From Candidatus Nomurabacteria bacterium (GTDB taxonomy: Bacteria; Patescibacteria; Paceibacteria; UBA9973): DNA of 64,000 bases. Each line of letters opens with the position of its first letter. The stretch's first letter is position 1. The notes beneath the pieces were generated by a model. The model did not search any database and was not told where the DNA came from. It saw nothing but the letters and a program-made list of their open reading frames with translations. This document shows, piece after piece, positions 16,447 through 24,384 of the stretch. The position numbers and the translations under genes are program-made. The stretch spans positions 1 to 64,000 of the forward strand of contig JAHFNH010000002.1 in NCBI GenBank assembly GCA_023267435.1, written 5' to 3'.

Positions 16447-17862
16447 ATGGAAAATAAAGTTGTCACAAGATTTGCCCCTTCGCCCACAGGTTTTATGCAT
16501 GTGGGTAATTTGCGTACAGCTTTATATTCTTGGCTTTGGGCTAAGAAAAATAACGGCACTTTTATTTTAAGAATTGAAGATACAGACAAGGAAAGGGAAG
16601 TTGCAGGTGCTGAAGAACATATTATAAAAGTTTTAAAATGGGTTGGTTTGAATTGGGACGAAGGCCCGATTGTCGGCGGTCCGCAAAATTCCTACAAGCA
16701 ATCAGAAAGATTAGATTTATATAAAAAATACGCACAAACTTTAATAGATAAAGGCTTGGCTTATCCTGATCCTTACACAGCAGAGGAAGTTGAAGAATTT
16801 CGCAAAAAAGCTGAAGCAGATAAAAAAGCTTTTTTATATCGCGAACACAGGCCAGAAACTTTCGGAGTTTGGGATGGCACTAAACCTCTGCGTTTTAAAA
16901 TTGAAAATATAAAACGCTATGAATGGAATGATGTAGTTTTTGGCGATCTTTCGGCTGGACCAGAAGCATTGGACGATTTTATCTTAATTAAAAGCGATGG
17001 TTACCCGACTTATAACTTTTGTCACATTGTGGATGATATTGAAATGAATATTACTCATGTGATTCGCGGTCAAGAATACATCCCTTCTATTCCAAAATTT
17101 TTAGCTCTTTATGAAGCATTAGGAGTGAAACCTCCAATTTTTGCCTGTTTACCTCACATTATGGGCAAAGATGGCCATAAAAAACTTGGTAAACGTGATG
17201 GAGCAAAAGATGCTTTTGAATATAAAGAAGAAGGTTATTTACCAGAAGCTTTAATAAACTTTTTAGCTTTATTGGGTTGGCATCCAAGTAGTGATCAAGA
17301 AGTGTTTACAGTCGAAGAATTAATAAAAAGTTTTGAATTAGAAAGAATTCAAAAATCTGGAGCTCAGTGGAATGATGAAAAATTAGATTGGATAAATAAA
17401 GAACACATCAAAAAACTTTCTTCAGAAGAACTCCAGAAAAATATTTTTGAATGGCTACCGGAGAATTTGAGAATACAAAAAATTATTCCTCTTATAACAG
17501 AGAGAATTTCAAAGTTTGGAGATATTAAAAAAATGATTGAAATAGGGGAGTTAGACTTTTTGGTTAAACAGCCTGAGTATGCCAAAGAAAAATTAATTTT
17601 CAAAAACACTGCACCTGAAAAAATAAAGTCTAATTTACAACAGGCAATAAAAGCCTTAGAAAATATAGCTGAAAATGAGTTTACGTCCGAGAACGTTAAG
17701 GCTGCTTTAATGCAAATAGCTGACACACTAGAGAGTCGAGGAGAATTATTGCATCCAGTTCGTTTCGCATTGTCAGGACTGGATAAATCTCCCGATCCTT
17801 TTATTATTGCGGATATTTTAGGAAAAAATGAAACTATATCACGCTTACAAAAAGCAATTTAA
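16447..17862 (+). CDS. gltX: Glutamate--tRNA ligase
   Basis: Class I synthetase. It shows the HIGH block as PSPTGFMHVGN (residues 11-21), the EDTD substrate region (RIEDTDKER), WDEGPIVGG, and the KMSKS equivalent as KKLGKRDGAK. The C-terminal helical anticodon-binding domain is present; 471 residues is normal. With a tRNA-Gln gene in the window and no GlnRS seen, it may be non-discriminating, relying on GatCAB to make Gln-tRNA; this is inference. Its last 35 bases overlap the next gene. Confidence 0.96.
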   Translation: MENKVVTRFAPSPTGFMHVGNLRTALYSWLWAKKNNGTFILRIEDTDKEREVAGAEEHIIKVLKWVGLNWDEGPIVGGPQNSYKQSERLDLYKKYAQTLIDKGLAYPDPYTAEEVEEFRKKAEADKKAFLYREHRPETFGVWDGTKPLRFKIENIKRYEWNDVVFGDLSAGPEALDDFILIKSDGYPTYNFCHIVDDIEMNITHVIRGQEYIPSIPKFLALYEALGVKPPIFACLPHIMGKDGHKKLGKRDGAKDAFEYKEEGYLPEALINFLALLGWHPSSDQEVFTVEELIKSFELERIQKSGAQWNDEKLDWINKEHIKKLSSEELQKNIFEWLPENLRIQKIIPLITERISKFGDIKKMIEIGELDFLVKQPEYAKEKLIFKNTAPEKIKSNLQQAIKALENIAENEFTSENVKAALMQIADTLESRGELLHPVRFALSGLDKSPDPFIIADILGKNETISRLQKAI

Positions 17863-19126
17863 TTTTTTTCTTTTAGTTATTATTTTGGTATTAATGCCAA
17901 TCGTTTTTTCTTATGCGCAAACAGCGACAGAATTAAATAGTAAGATAGATCAAAAGAGCAAAGACATCGCGGCTTTGGAGCAAGAAATTAAGCAATATCA
18001 ATCACAGCTTGATGATTTAGGTAAACAAAAAAGTTCCTTGAATGGTTCTTTGAAAGAACTTGATATCACTCGCAAAAAATTAATTGCTGATATTTCTGTA
18101 ACTCAAAATAAAATTGATCAAACAAATTACAAGATCGAAGATTTAAATTCTCAGATAGGCAATAAAGAAGATATTATTTCAAGTGATATTGTTGCCATAA
18201 AAGATCAAATAGTTAAGACCAATGAGCTTGAGCTTGATTCGATAGTTGTAAACGTTCTTTCTGAAAAAAATATCAGTGATGCGTGGAATGATATAGACAA
18301 TATGGCCACAGTCCGTGAAAAAATAAGACAAAAAATTGTTGAATTAAAACAAATAAAAGGAGAATTGGAAGATACAAGAAAAGAAACAACGGATGCCAGA
18401 AATCAATTGGTTTCTCTTAAGAATGAGTTGGCTGATCAGAAAAAGATAGTCGATCAAAATACTAATGATAAAAAGAAACTTTTAGCGCAAACAAAAAACA
18501 ATGAAGCCAATTATCAGAAATTATTAAAAGATAGATTGGCTAAAAAAGATGCTTTTGAAAAAGATTTGCGTGATTATGAATCACAATTGAAATTTATTCT
18601 TGATCCTTCTAAGCTTCCTAGTAGCGGAGTTTTGAGCTGGCCGTTGGATAATATTTTTATAACTCAAATGTTCGGTAAAACTGAGGCCGGTAAGCGCTTA
18701 TATGCCAACGGTACGCATAATGGAATGGATTTTCGTGCTTCTGTCGGTACACCAGTGAAAGCTATGGCAGACGGTGTTGTGGCTGGTATTGGTGATACTG
18801 ATGTTCAGTGTCCAGGAGTTTCTTTTGGACGTTTTACTCTCATTAAGTATGATAACGGTCTAGCAAGCACTTATGGGCACTTGTCGCTTATAAAAGTAGC
18901 CACTGGAGATAGAGTCTCTCGGGGCCAAATTGTTGGTTATAGTGGAAATACTGGATATTATACAGGACCGCATTTACATGTCTCGGTTTATGCGCGTGAC
19001 GCCGTTAATTTGAAGACTTTGCCAAGTAAATCATGTCCCGGCCATGTTTTGACTCAACCAATATCTGCTGTTAATGCATATCTTGATCCGGCTTATTATC
19101 TGCCTCCTTATAATTATAAAAATTAA
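17828..19126 (+). CDS. EnvC/LytM-like murein hydrolase activator (M23 family)
   Basis: Secreted protein of 432 residues. The signal peptide covers residues 1-31 with a likely cut after SYA. A long coiled coil (about 35-255, rich in Lys, Gln, Glu and Asp) is followed by a C-terminal LytM domain. That domain keeps the zinc-ligand motifs: HxxxD in THNGMDF and HxH in PHLHVSV, with GTPVKAMADGVV between them. It may be an active endopeptidase or, like EnvC, an amidase activator at division. The start overlaps gltX by 35 bases but is required for a full signal peptide. Confidence 0.9.
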   Translation: MKLYHAYKKQFNFFLLVIILVLMPIVFSYAQTATELNSKIDQKSKDIAALEQEIKQYQSQLDDLGKQKSSLNGSLKELDITRKKLIADISVTQNKIDQTNYKIEDLNSQIGNKEDIISSDIVAIKDQIVKTNELELDSIVVNVLSEKNISDAWNDIDNMATVREKIRQKIVELKQIKGELEDTRKETTDARNQLVSLKNELADQKKIVDQNTNDKKKLLAQTKNNEANYQKLLKDRLAKKDAFEKDLRDYESQLKFILDPSKLPSSGVLSWPLDNIFITQMFGKTEAGKRLYANGTHNGMDFRASVGTPVKAMADGVVAGIGDTDVQCPGVSFGRFTLIKYDNGLASTYGHLSLIKVATGDRVSRGQIVGYSGNTGYYTGPHLHVSVYARDAVNLKTLPSKSCPGHVLTQPISAVNAYLDPAYYLPPYNYKN

Positions 19127-19162
19127 TTAACAATTTGTGTGTTGTTTTGAGCTGATGTTTGA

Positions 19163-19171
19163 TGATATAAT
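19163..19171 (+). promoter_or_regulatory. Extended -10 promoter of the microprotein cluster (leaderless)
   Basis: TGATATAAT ends exactly 6 bases before the ATG at 19178. Confidence 0.7.
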
Positions 19172-19177
19172 GTGATT

Positions 19178-19330
19178 ATGAATATAAAGAATATAGAAAA
19201 TAAAGAAGGCGGATTTTTAAGAATAATCCTTTTCATAATTGTAGTTGTGTTTTTGATGAGTTATTTTCATATTACCGTAACTATGGTTTTCCATTGGTTT
19301 GTAACGATGTTCCATAATGTTTTTTCATAA
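19178..19330 (+). CDS. Single-helix membrane microprotein, 50 aa
   Basis: A short open frame starting 6 bases after an extended -10 box and ending 3 bases before the next gene. Its N terminus (NKEGGFLRIILFIIVVVFLMSY) matches the NKKGGISILGILF start of the 109-aa neighbour in pattern: polar, Gly-Gly, then one membrane helix ending in SYF. The C-terminal part (WFVTMFHNVF) is like the WxxFxSNMQ part of its neighbours. It is the first of three related genes. The function is unknown. The small size makes it easily overlooked. Confidence 0.65.
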   Translation: MNIKNIENKEGGFLRIILFIIVVVFLMSYFHITVTMVFHWFVTMFHNVFS

Positions 19331-19333
19331 AAC

Positions 19334-19663
19334 ATGAAAAATAAATCAAATAAAAAAGGCGGAATAAGCATACTAGGAATATTGTTTCTAACTGTTATTT
19401 TAATTTTTGTTTTAAGTTATTTCAATATAAGTTTGAAAGCTATTGTTGAGAATCCTAATACCCAAAATAATTTCAGTTATGCTGGTTATGTCGGTAGAAG
19501 TTTATGGAATGATTATTTATCAAAACCAGTATCAGATGTATTAGGCGGAATTACAGTGAAAACAATTTGGGATGGTTTTATTTCAAATATGCAAAATATT
19601 CATGATGGCAAGCCTACAGACTTTCAAAAACTAGCTCCAATTGTCAAATTTAATTCAAATTGA
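19334..19663 (+). CDS. Membrane microprotein, 109 aa, paralog of the flanking genes
   Basis: N-terminal KKGG followed by one membrane helix (about residues 11-30), a middle spacer with aromatic residues, and a C-terminal WDGFISNMQNIHDGKPTDFQ block that recurs nearly unchanged in the gene at 19694. The repeated block is probably outside the membrane. It is co-transcribed with the 50-aa gene, 3 bases apart. No known family is recognised; the arrangement after an M23 peptidase hints at the cell envelope. Confidence 0.65.
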   Translation: MKNKSNKKGGISILGILFLTVILIFVLSYFNISLKAIVENPNTQNNFSYAGYVGRSLWNDYLSKPVSDVLGGITVKTIWDGFISNMQNIHDGKPTDFQKLAPIVKFNSN

Positions 19664-19681
19664 TTTTTCTATACTAGGGGT

Positions 19682-19687
19682 TATAAT
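19682..19687 (+). promoter_or_regulatory. -10 box of the 66-aa microprotein gene (leaderless)
   Basis: TATAAT ends exactly 6 bases before the ATG at 19694. Confidence 0.65.
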
Positions 19688-19693
19688 TTAAGT

Positions 19694-19894
19694 ATGAAAA
19701 GAATAGGTGATCAGAGCAGGGGATTTATCCAGGCCATGATCTCCATCGCCATAATGGTGATTATCTTTTATCTCGTTGTAAATACGGCCTTATTCAAGTT
19801 CTTTTGGAATTCTTTTGTCTCAAATATGCAAAGAATTCACGATGGTAAACCGACAGATTGGCAACTCGCTGCACCTAGAGCAGTGTTTAAATAA
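19694..19894 (+). CDS. Membrane microprotein, 66 aa, paralog of 19334 gene
   Basis: One membrane helix (about residues 14-34) followed by FFWNSFVSNMQRIHDGKPTDWQ, nearly the same as the C-terminal block of the 109-aa neighbour (SNMQxIHDGKPTDxQxxAP). It has its own leaderless promoter 31 bases after the previous gene. The strong conservation of the IHDGKPTD block against otherwise diverged sequence suggests it is the functional part. Function unknown. Confidence 0.65.
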   Translation: MKRIGDQSRGFIQAMISIAIMVIIFYLVVNTALFKFFWNSFVSNMQRIHDGKPTDWQLAAPRAVFK

Positions 19895-19895
19895 T

Positions 19896-19924
19896 TTGAC
19901 TATTATATTTTTATATGTTAGAAT
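19896..19924 (+). promoter_or_regulatory. -35/-10 promoter of the PKD-domain gene
   Basis: TTGACT at 19896-19901, a 17-base spacer and TAGAAT at 19919-19924 with an upstream TG. It is nearly consensus and gives a leader of about 52 bases, A-rich and without Shine-Dalgarno. Confidence 0.7.
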
Positions 19925-19982
19925 TCTAACGAAGGGAAGTTAGCTCTTTTAAAAATAAATATAAACCAAAAATAAAACGAAA

Positions 19983-20819
19983 ATGAGGAAAGTAATTTTT
20001 TTGTTGTGCTTGTTAACTCAGACAGTTAGCGCGCAACACGGTAAGATGTCGGTGTCGTTTTGTTCTGGCACAGATAAAATAAATTTTAACGGAGGTGATT
20101 TTATTAATCAGGATTCAATAAATTTTTACGATCATTCGACTGGTAAAATTACCAAATGGAAATGGGAATTCGATGGAGCGGAAAATCCTGTTCTGGAATA
20201 TGACAAATTTCGTCCAGTAGTGAGTGCTAAATGGAAAAAAGATGGTCGCTATAAAGTGAAGTTAACAACTTTTAATTCAAAAGGTGATTACAGTACTTTT
20301 GGTGTAACAATCTATGTAAAATTTATTAGCACAGAACCAGAAGAAAAAAAACAGAAAAAAGATTACCTTTCTTTGTTTGTTGGTCCTACAGCTGAATTCA
20401 TTTTTCCGACACAAAAAGGGAATTCAAATGAAACTTTTTTAGGTGGAATGAGTGGACTTATAATCAAACCGCATAGTAAATGGACTTCGAATATTACAGT
20501 GGGTTATTTTTTGGAACATAATATTGGATCATCAGTATCTAAGAAATTTTCGGGATTATATACCAATATAATGGTTCCTGTATCAAAAAAGGGTCATGTA
20601 ATGTTCGGACCTACATTTCGGGTCGGAAAATACGTTCAAGGGTCTACAAAAGGGTTCGCTAAGGCATTTGGGTTACAAATGAATTATTTACCTAATAAGA
20701 CTTTAACACCTAAAGGACCAATCGATATGCGATTACAGATCGCTTCAGCCGTTGAAGTTTTTAATGTCAGCGATGTTTCTGGTTCCTTAACAGTTTTATT
20801 TGATTTTGGTTTGAGATAG
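19983..20819 (+). CDS. Secreted protein with PKD-like domain and a beta-barrel-like C-terminal region
   Basis: 278 residues. The signal peptide ends at about residue 17 (TVSA then Q). A PKD/Ig-like domain covers about 20-115, with the typical WKWEFDGAENP strand and DGRYKVKLTTFN. After a Glu/Lys linker, residues 128-278 are built of alternating hydrophobic strands with glycines (SLFVGPTAEFIF, NITVGYFLEHNIG, HVMFGPTFRVG) and end in LTVLFDFGLR. This looks like a small outer-membrane beta-barrel of the type common in Bacteroidota, which is unexpected in a presumed single-membrane lineage. Acquisition by transfer is inference; no family is assigned. Confidence 0.6.
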   Translation: MRKVIFLLCLLTQTVSAQHGKMSVSFCSGTDKINFNGGDFINQDSINFYDHSTGKITKWKWEFDGAENPVLEYDKFRPVVSAKWKKDGRYKVKLTTFNSKGDYSTFGVTIYVKFISTEPEEKKQKKDYLSLFVGPTAEFIFPTQKGNSNETFLGGMSGLIIKPHSKWTSNITVGYFLEHNIGSSVSKKFSGLYTNIMVPVSKKGHVMFGPTFRVGKYVQGSTKGFAKAFGLQMNYLPNKTLTPKGPIDMRLQIASAVEVFNVSDVSGSLTVLFDFGLR

Positions 20820-20844
20820 TTAGTTTAATTTAGTTTTATTACAG

Positions 20845-20876
20845 AAAAGCCTTCTTTTAATTAAGAGGGCTTTTTT
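20845..20876 (+). terminator. Terminator after the PKD-domain gene
   Basis: Stem AAAAGCCTTCTT/AAGAGGGCTTTT (one mismatch) with a short AT loop and T run. Confidence 0.75.
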
Positions 20877-20973
20877 ATTATCTTTATTATATATGCTATG
20901 TCGCAAAGATATATTGTGCGACATCCTCATAATAATTCCCCTTTAAAAAATAAAGCTATAAAACCGGCTTTTA

Positions 20974-21924
20974 TTATATTGCAGGCTCATGTTTAGTAAT
21001 GCAATCATTATAAAGTTTCACTTGCCTATTATATTCGGCAGTTTCTTCTTTTAGTTTTATAATTTCTTGATTATAAACGCCAATTCTATCATTGTAGTTA
21101 TTTATGTCTTTTTCGTATTCAGGATTCGTTTTATCTAAAATGTTCTCTATAGAGCTTTTTAATGCGTTTAAATTAACTGATTCAGCATCTAACTGTATCT
21201 TTTTACTGCTTGCTTCTTCTTTTAACTTTAAATCAACTCCCGGGCAAATATTTGAGGATAAACCGAAATGTTGCACGGCGACCCAAATATTTTTTCCTTG
21301 ATAAAATCCTTTCTTAACTGATACCCCAATCTCTTTATACTGACTCTTTAAAATATTTGCGCGATGACCTGGGCTTGCCATCCAAGCATCCACCAAATCG
21401 CGATCATTTTCAAAATCACCCATTGCAAGATTTTCGCCGATTAAAATGAAATCATACTCACTCTCCTTGCTCAAATCTTCTATTGTCGTGCCATTTGGCG
21501 AAACATGCTCGAAATATTGTTTTTGAAAAATATCATTTAATTTTATTTCAGCAGAATTGTCTAATTTTGAATTCTCAGAAAGAGATGTAAATCCATAACG
21601 TTCTCTCTGAATATTTGTCAGTAAAATAATTCCTTTTGCATCTAAAAAACCGGAATTTTCAAAAAGATAGCTTGGGCTAGATATTTCTTCTGTTTTTGTT
21701 TTTAAAAGTGGCGGAGGCGTGAATAATTCTTTTTGTTTAGCTTGTATCACCTCTTGTTTTACTTCTGTTTTAGTATCTGGCTGTACATTTTGTTTTATTT
21801 CTTCTTGATTACTATTTCCAAAATAAACTGGATTAGAAAATTGCAAAAATAAAAATCTGATGCCAAGCAACAAAAAAATTCCAATTAAAAAAGAAACTCT
21901 TATTTTTCTGTTAATTTTTTTCAT
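20974..21924 (-). CDS. CAP-domain (SCP/PR-1) membrane-anchored protein
   Basis: 316 residues. The N-terminal anchor helix spans about 9-27. A Gln/Lys-rich stalk follows, then the CAP domain at about 95-215, with the family blocks GENLAMG and WMASPGHRANIL and the conserved histidine region YFEHVSPNG. A charged coiled coil of about 80 residues ends the protein. Bacterial CAP proteins are extracellular; their activities are poorly known (adhesion, wall or protease roles). It is 2 bases downstream of the 125-aa gene, so the two probably share a transcript. Confidence 0.85.
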   Translation of the reverse strand: MKKINRKIRVSFLIGIFLLLGIRFLFLQFSNPVYFGNSNQEEIKQNVQPDTKTEVKQEVIQAKQKELFTPPPLLKTKTEEISSPSYLFENSGFLDAKGIILLTNIQRERYGFTSLSENSKLDNSAEIKLNDIFQKQYFEHVSPNGTTIEDLSKESEYDFILIGENLAMGDFENDRDLVDAWMASPGHRANILKSQYKEIGVSVKKGFYQGKNIWVAVQHFGLSSNICPGVDLKLKEEASSKKIQLDAESVNLNALKSSIENILDKTNPEYEKDINNYNDRIGVYNQEIIKLKEETAEYNRQVKLYNDCITKHEPAI

Positions 21925-21926
21925 TT

Positions 21927-22304
21927 TTATTTACAAGAACTTGAAAGCTCATAACCGGCTTTTTCAGCTTCGGCTGGTGAGTTAAAATAAATTTTATTAC
22001 CATCTTTAATGGTTTTTCCAGCTGAACATCCAGAGGGATAATATTTGTGTCCATTTTTAGATGCAAAATAATTTTGGGAAGTTTTTGTAGAAATAATGCT
22101 ATTTGGAGACGTATTTAGTGTAGTATTCGACAAACCAACGGTGGCATTTTCCTGGGTTGGATATTCTATTTTGATACCCGAAGATGAACTTTCTTTTGAT
22201 AATCTGCCAATTCCAAAACAGCTCAAGCCCACCAGAACAACGATAAGAATCGTCAAAGCATCCTTTCCCCCATCACTTTCTATAAATTGCTTGATTTTTT
22301 TCAC
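21927..22304 (-). CDS. Membrane-anchored protein with Ada-like C-terminal mini-domain
   Basis: 125 residues starting at GTG. One membrane helix (about 16-34), a Ser/Thr-rich linker, then a compact C-terminal motif NYFASKNGHKYYPSGC...NKIYFNSPAEAEKAGY. This resembles the metal-binding Ada/nuclease-linked small domain that CPR bacteria attach to secreted proteins; the known role there is unclear. GTG is the only plausible start after the -10 box TATAAA at 22312-22317, which lies 7 bases upstream, so this mRNA may also be leaderless. It is paired with the CAP-domain gene. Confidence 0.65.
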   Translation of the reverse strand: MKKIKQFIESDGGKDALTILIVVLVGLSCFGIGRLSKESSSSGIKIEYPTQENATVGLSNTTLNTSPNSIISTKTSQNYFASKNGHKYYPSGCSAGKTIKDGNKIYFNSPAEAEKAGYELSSSCK

Positions 22305-22373
22305 GGAATTGTTTATACTCTATCTACGTTAGTTATAAAAGAATTTTACCATTAAATAATATAAAAGCAATAT

Positions 22374-22646
22374 ATGGCACATAGAAAGGCCGGCGGAACC
22401 GCCAAAAATTTAAGAGACTCCAATCCAAAGTACCTAGGTACTAAACTTGCTGATGGCCAAAAAGCTCAGTCTGGTTCTATTATTATTCGTCAGAGAGGTA
22501 CAGCTATTATGGCTGGTACTAATGTCGGTATCGGTAAAGATCATACTCTTTTCGCTCTAAAACCAGGAACTGTAAAATTTGGTTCCAAACGAAAAACATC
22601 TTTCAATGGAAAGACTACAGTTAAGAAAGTGGTAAACGTAATATAA
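22374..22646 (+). CDS. rpmA: 50S ribosomal protein bL27
   Basis: Ribosomal protein near the peptidyl-transferase centre. The product begins MAHRKAGGTAKNLRDS without the cleaved N-terminal extension found in Firmicutes, and carries the family block KYLGTKLADGQKAQSG. 90 residues is normal. It is a single-gene unit divergent from the 125-aa gene and closed by a perfect palindromic terminator. Confidence 0.97.
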   Translation: MAHRKAGGTAKNLRDSNPKYLGTKLADGQKAQSGSIIIRQRGTAIMAGTNVGIGKDHTLFALKPGTVKFGSKRKTSFNGKTTVKKVVNVI

Positions 22647-22656
22647 AAATTTCAAT

Positions 22657-22692
22657 AAAAAAATCCTCTGCTAGCTAGCAGAGGATTTTTTT
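22657..22692. terminator. Bidirectional terminator between rpmA and rplI
   Basis: A perfect 26-base palindrome at 22662-22687 flanked by A and T runs. The convergent rplI stop lies in its right flank. Confidence 0.9.
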
Positions 22693-23134
22693 ATATTTCT
22701 TCTACTTTTAGTTTAAAAGAAGATTTCTTTCCTTTTATTTGGATTGGTATTTCAAACTCCCCTATTTCTTTTATTGGTTTTTCTAAAACGATGAATTCTT
22801 CGTTGATTTCAGCTCGGTGTTCTAATTTCATCGCATCTACAATTTCTTTTTTATGAATTGCAGAAAAAAGATTTCCCTTCTCATTCGCCTTCCCTTTTAT
22901 AGTGATTACTTTTCCTTTTATTTCCTCTAAATTTTTCATTAAAAGTTCTTCCTGAATTTCTCTTTCAACTACAATTTCTTTTTTTCTTTTTTCAAGATCT
23001 GATATTGCTTGAGCTGTAGCTGGTATTGCAAGTTGCCTTGGCAATAAAAAATTTGCGGCATAACCGTCGTTTACTTCTTTTATGTCGTGTCTTTTTCCAA
23101 CTTTCGGAACATCTTTTGTTAAGATTACTTTCAT
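22691..23134 (-). CDS. rplI: 50S ribosomal protein bL9
   Basis: Elongated ribosomal protein: the N-terminal domain has VILTKDVPKVGKRHDIKEVNDGYAANFLLP, then a long connecting helix (about 45-75) and a C-terminal rRNA-binding domain. 147 residues is normal. It lies 17 bases downstream of the S41 protease gene in the same operon. Its presence helps exclude Microgenomates, known to lack bL9. Confidence 0.96.
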   Translation of the reverse strand: MKVILTKDVPKVGKRHDIKEVNDGYAANFLLPRQLAIPATAQAISDLEKRKKEIVVEREIQEELLMKNLEEIKGKVITIKGKANEKGNLFSAIHKKEIVDAMKLEHRAEINEEFIVLEKPIKEIGEFEIPIQIKGKKSSFKLKVEEI

Positions 23135-23151
23135 TTTATTGATTATTTTAA

Positions 23152-24360
23152 TTAATTCTTTAATAATTCAACTGCTTTGTCTAATTGTGGATCTTTTTTC
23201 TGATCAGCATCTTTCTGTGTATACTCTACAGCATAATCTGGTGTTAACCCTTTTTCAGAGATTGAATTACCTTTTGGTGTCAACCATTTTGCTACTGTAA
23301 TTTTCAAAATAGTATCTGGTGTTATGTTTACGACTTCCTGTACAGATCCCTTGCCATAACTCTTAGTACCAACTAACTTTGCTTTTCCATAGTCCTGCAT
23401 AGCGCCAGCAAGAATTTCTGATGCTGAGGCTGATCCGCTATCAATCAAAATTACAAACTTTAATTGATCACTAAAAATGTTGTAACCCGCACTTCTATAA
23501 TCTTTAGAAGGTTCATTGTTTCCATAATCTTCAGTCACTACAACTTTGCCTGGTGGCAAAAACCAACTAGCCATGCTTACTGCAGCATCAAGATAACCAC
23601 CTGGATTTCCCCTCAAATCAAGAAGTAGTTTGTCGCTCTTTGAATCAACAAATTTTTTCATTGCATCTTGGAAAAGACTAGCTGAGTTGGCAGAGAAACT
23701 GTAAAGTTTTATCACAAAAATTCCATCAGAACGGACTTCAGTATCAAGTGTTGGAATATTAATAGTATCACGCACAAGTTTTATTTCTCTTGGCTGTTTT
23801 TCACCATTGCGGAAAATAGTAAGTGCAACCGTTGTGCCTTTTTCACCACGGATAAGTTTTATTGCTTTTTCAATACTCAAATCAGAAGTTACTTTTGAAT
23901 CAATTTTTAAAATTTTGTCTCCTGGCTTTATATTAGCTTTGTAGGCTGGACTATCTTTAAGTGGAGCTATGACTGTGAGTATTTTGTCTTTAATGCCGAC
24001 TTCCATTCCCACACCGCTGAAATTTCCAGCTATACTATCTTCAAACATCTTTGCTTCGTCTGGAGAAAAGAATACGCTATATGGATCATTTAAAGAGCCC
24101 ATGAGGCCTGAAATTGCCCCATAAACCCTATCTTGGTCACTTACTTTAGAAGCTCCCGGATATTTTTCATTGATAGTGTTCCAAACTTTCCAAAATGGTG
24201 AAAAATCAGCTTGTGTTTGGACAGCAGTGTCTTTGCTGGATAATTCTACTTTGCTTATTTCAGGGCGATTATGAAAACCTACATAAACTCCAAAAGCGAA
24301 AAAAATCGCAATTACCAAGATTAAGGAATCGGTTATTTTATTTTTTAAATTTTCGAACAT
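23152..24360 (-). CDS. S41 family carboxy-terminal processing peptidase
   Basis: Membrane-anchored serine protease with an external catalytic region; known members trim or degrade envelope proteins. It has an N-terminal helix (about 10-28), a PDZ domain with GVGMEVGIKDKILTVIAPL and PAYKANIKPGDKIL, and the catalytic core. The core shows the nucleophile serine in SGSASASEILAGAMQD and the general-base lysine in GTKSYGKGSVQE. Length 402 matches CtpA/CtpB. The extended -10 box is 9 bases upstream. rplI follows in the same direction. Confidence 0.94.
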   Translation of the reverse strand: MFENLKNKITDSLILVIAIFFAFGVYVGFHNRPEISKVELSSKDTAVQTQADFSPFWKVWNTINEKYPGASKVSDQDRVYGAISGLMGSLNDPYSVFFSPDEAKMFEDSIAGNFSGVGMEVGIKDKILTVIAPLKDSPAYKANIKPGDKILKIDSKVTSDLSIEKAIKLIRGEKGTTVALTIFRNGEKQPREIKLVRDTINIPTLDTEVRSDGIFVIKLYSFSANSASLFQDAMKKFVDSKSDKLLLDLRGNPGGYLDAAVSMASWFLPPGKVVVTEDYGNNEPSKDYRSAGYNIFSDQLKFVILIDSGSASASEILAGAMQDYGKAKLVGTKSYGKGSVQEVVNITPDTILKITVAKWLTPKGNSISEKGLTPDYAVEYTQKDADQKKDPQLDKAVELLKN

Positions 24361-24369
24361 GTAAAGGTG

Positions 24370-24378
24370 ATTATATCA
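24370..24378 (-). promoter_or_regulatory. Extended -10 promoter of the S41 protease gene (near-leaderless)
   Basis: Minus-strand TGATATAAT ends 9 bases before the ATG at 24360. Confidence 0.65.
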
Positions 24379-24384
24379 GATTTT

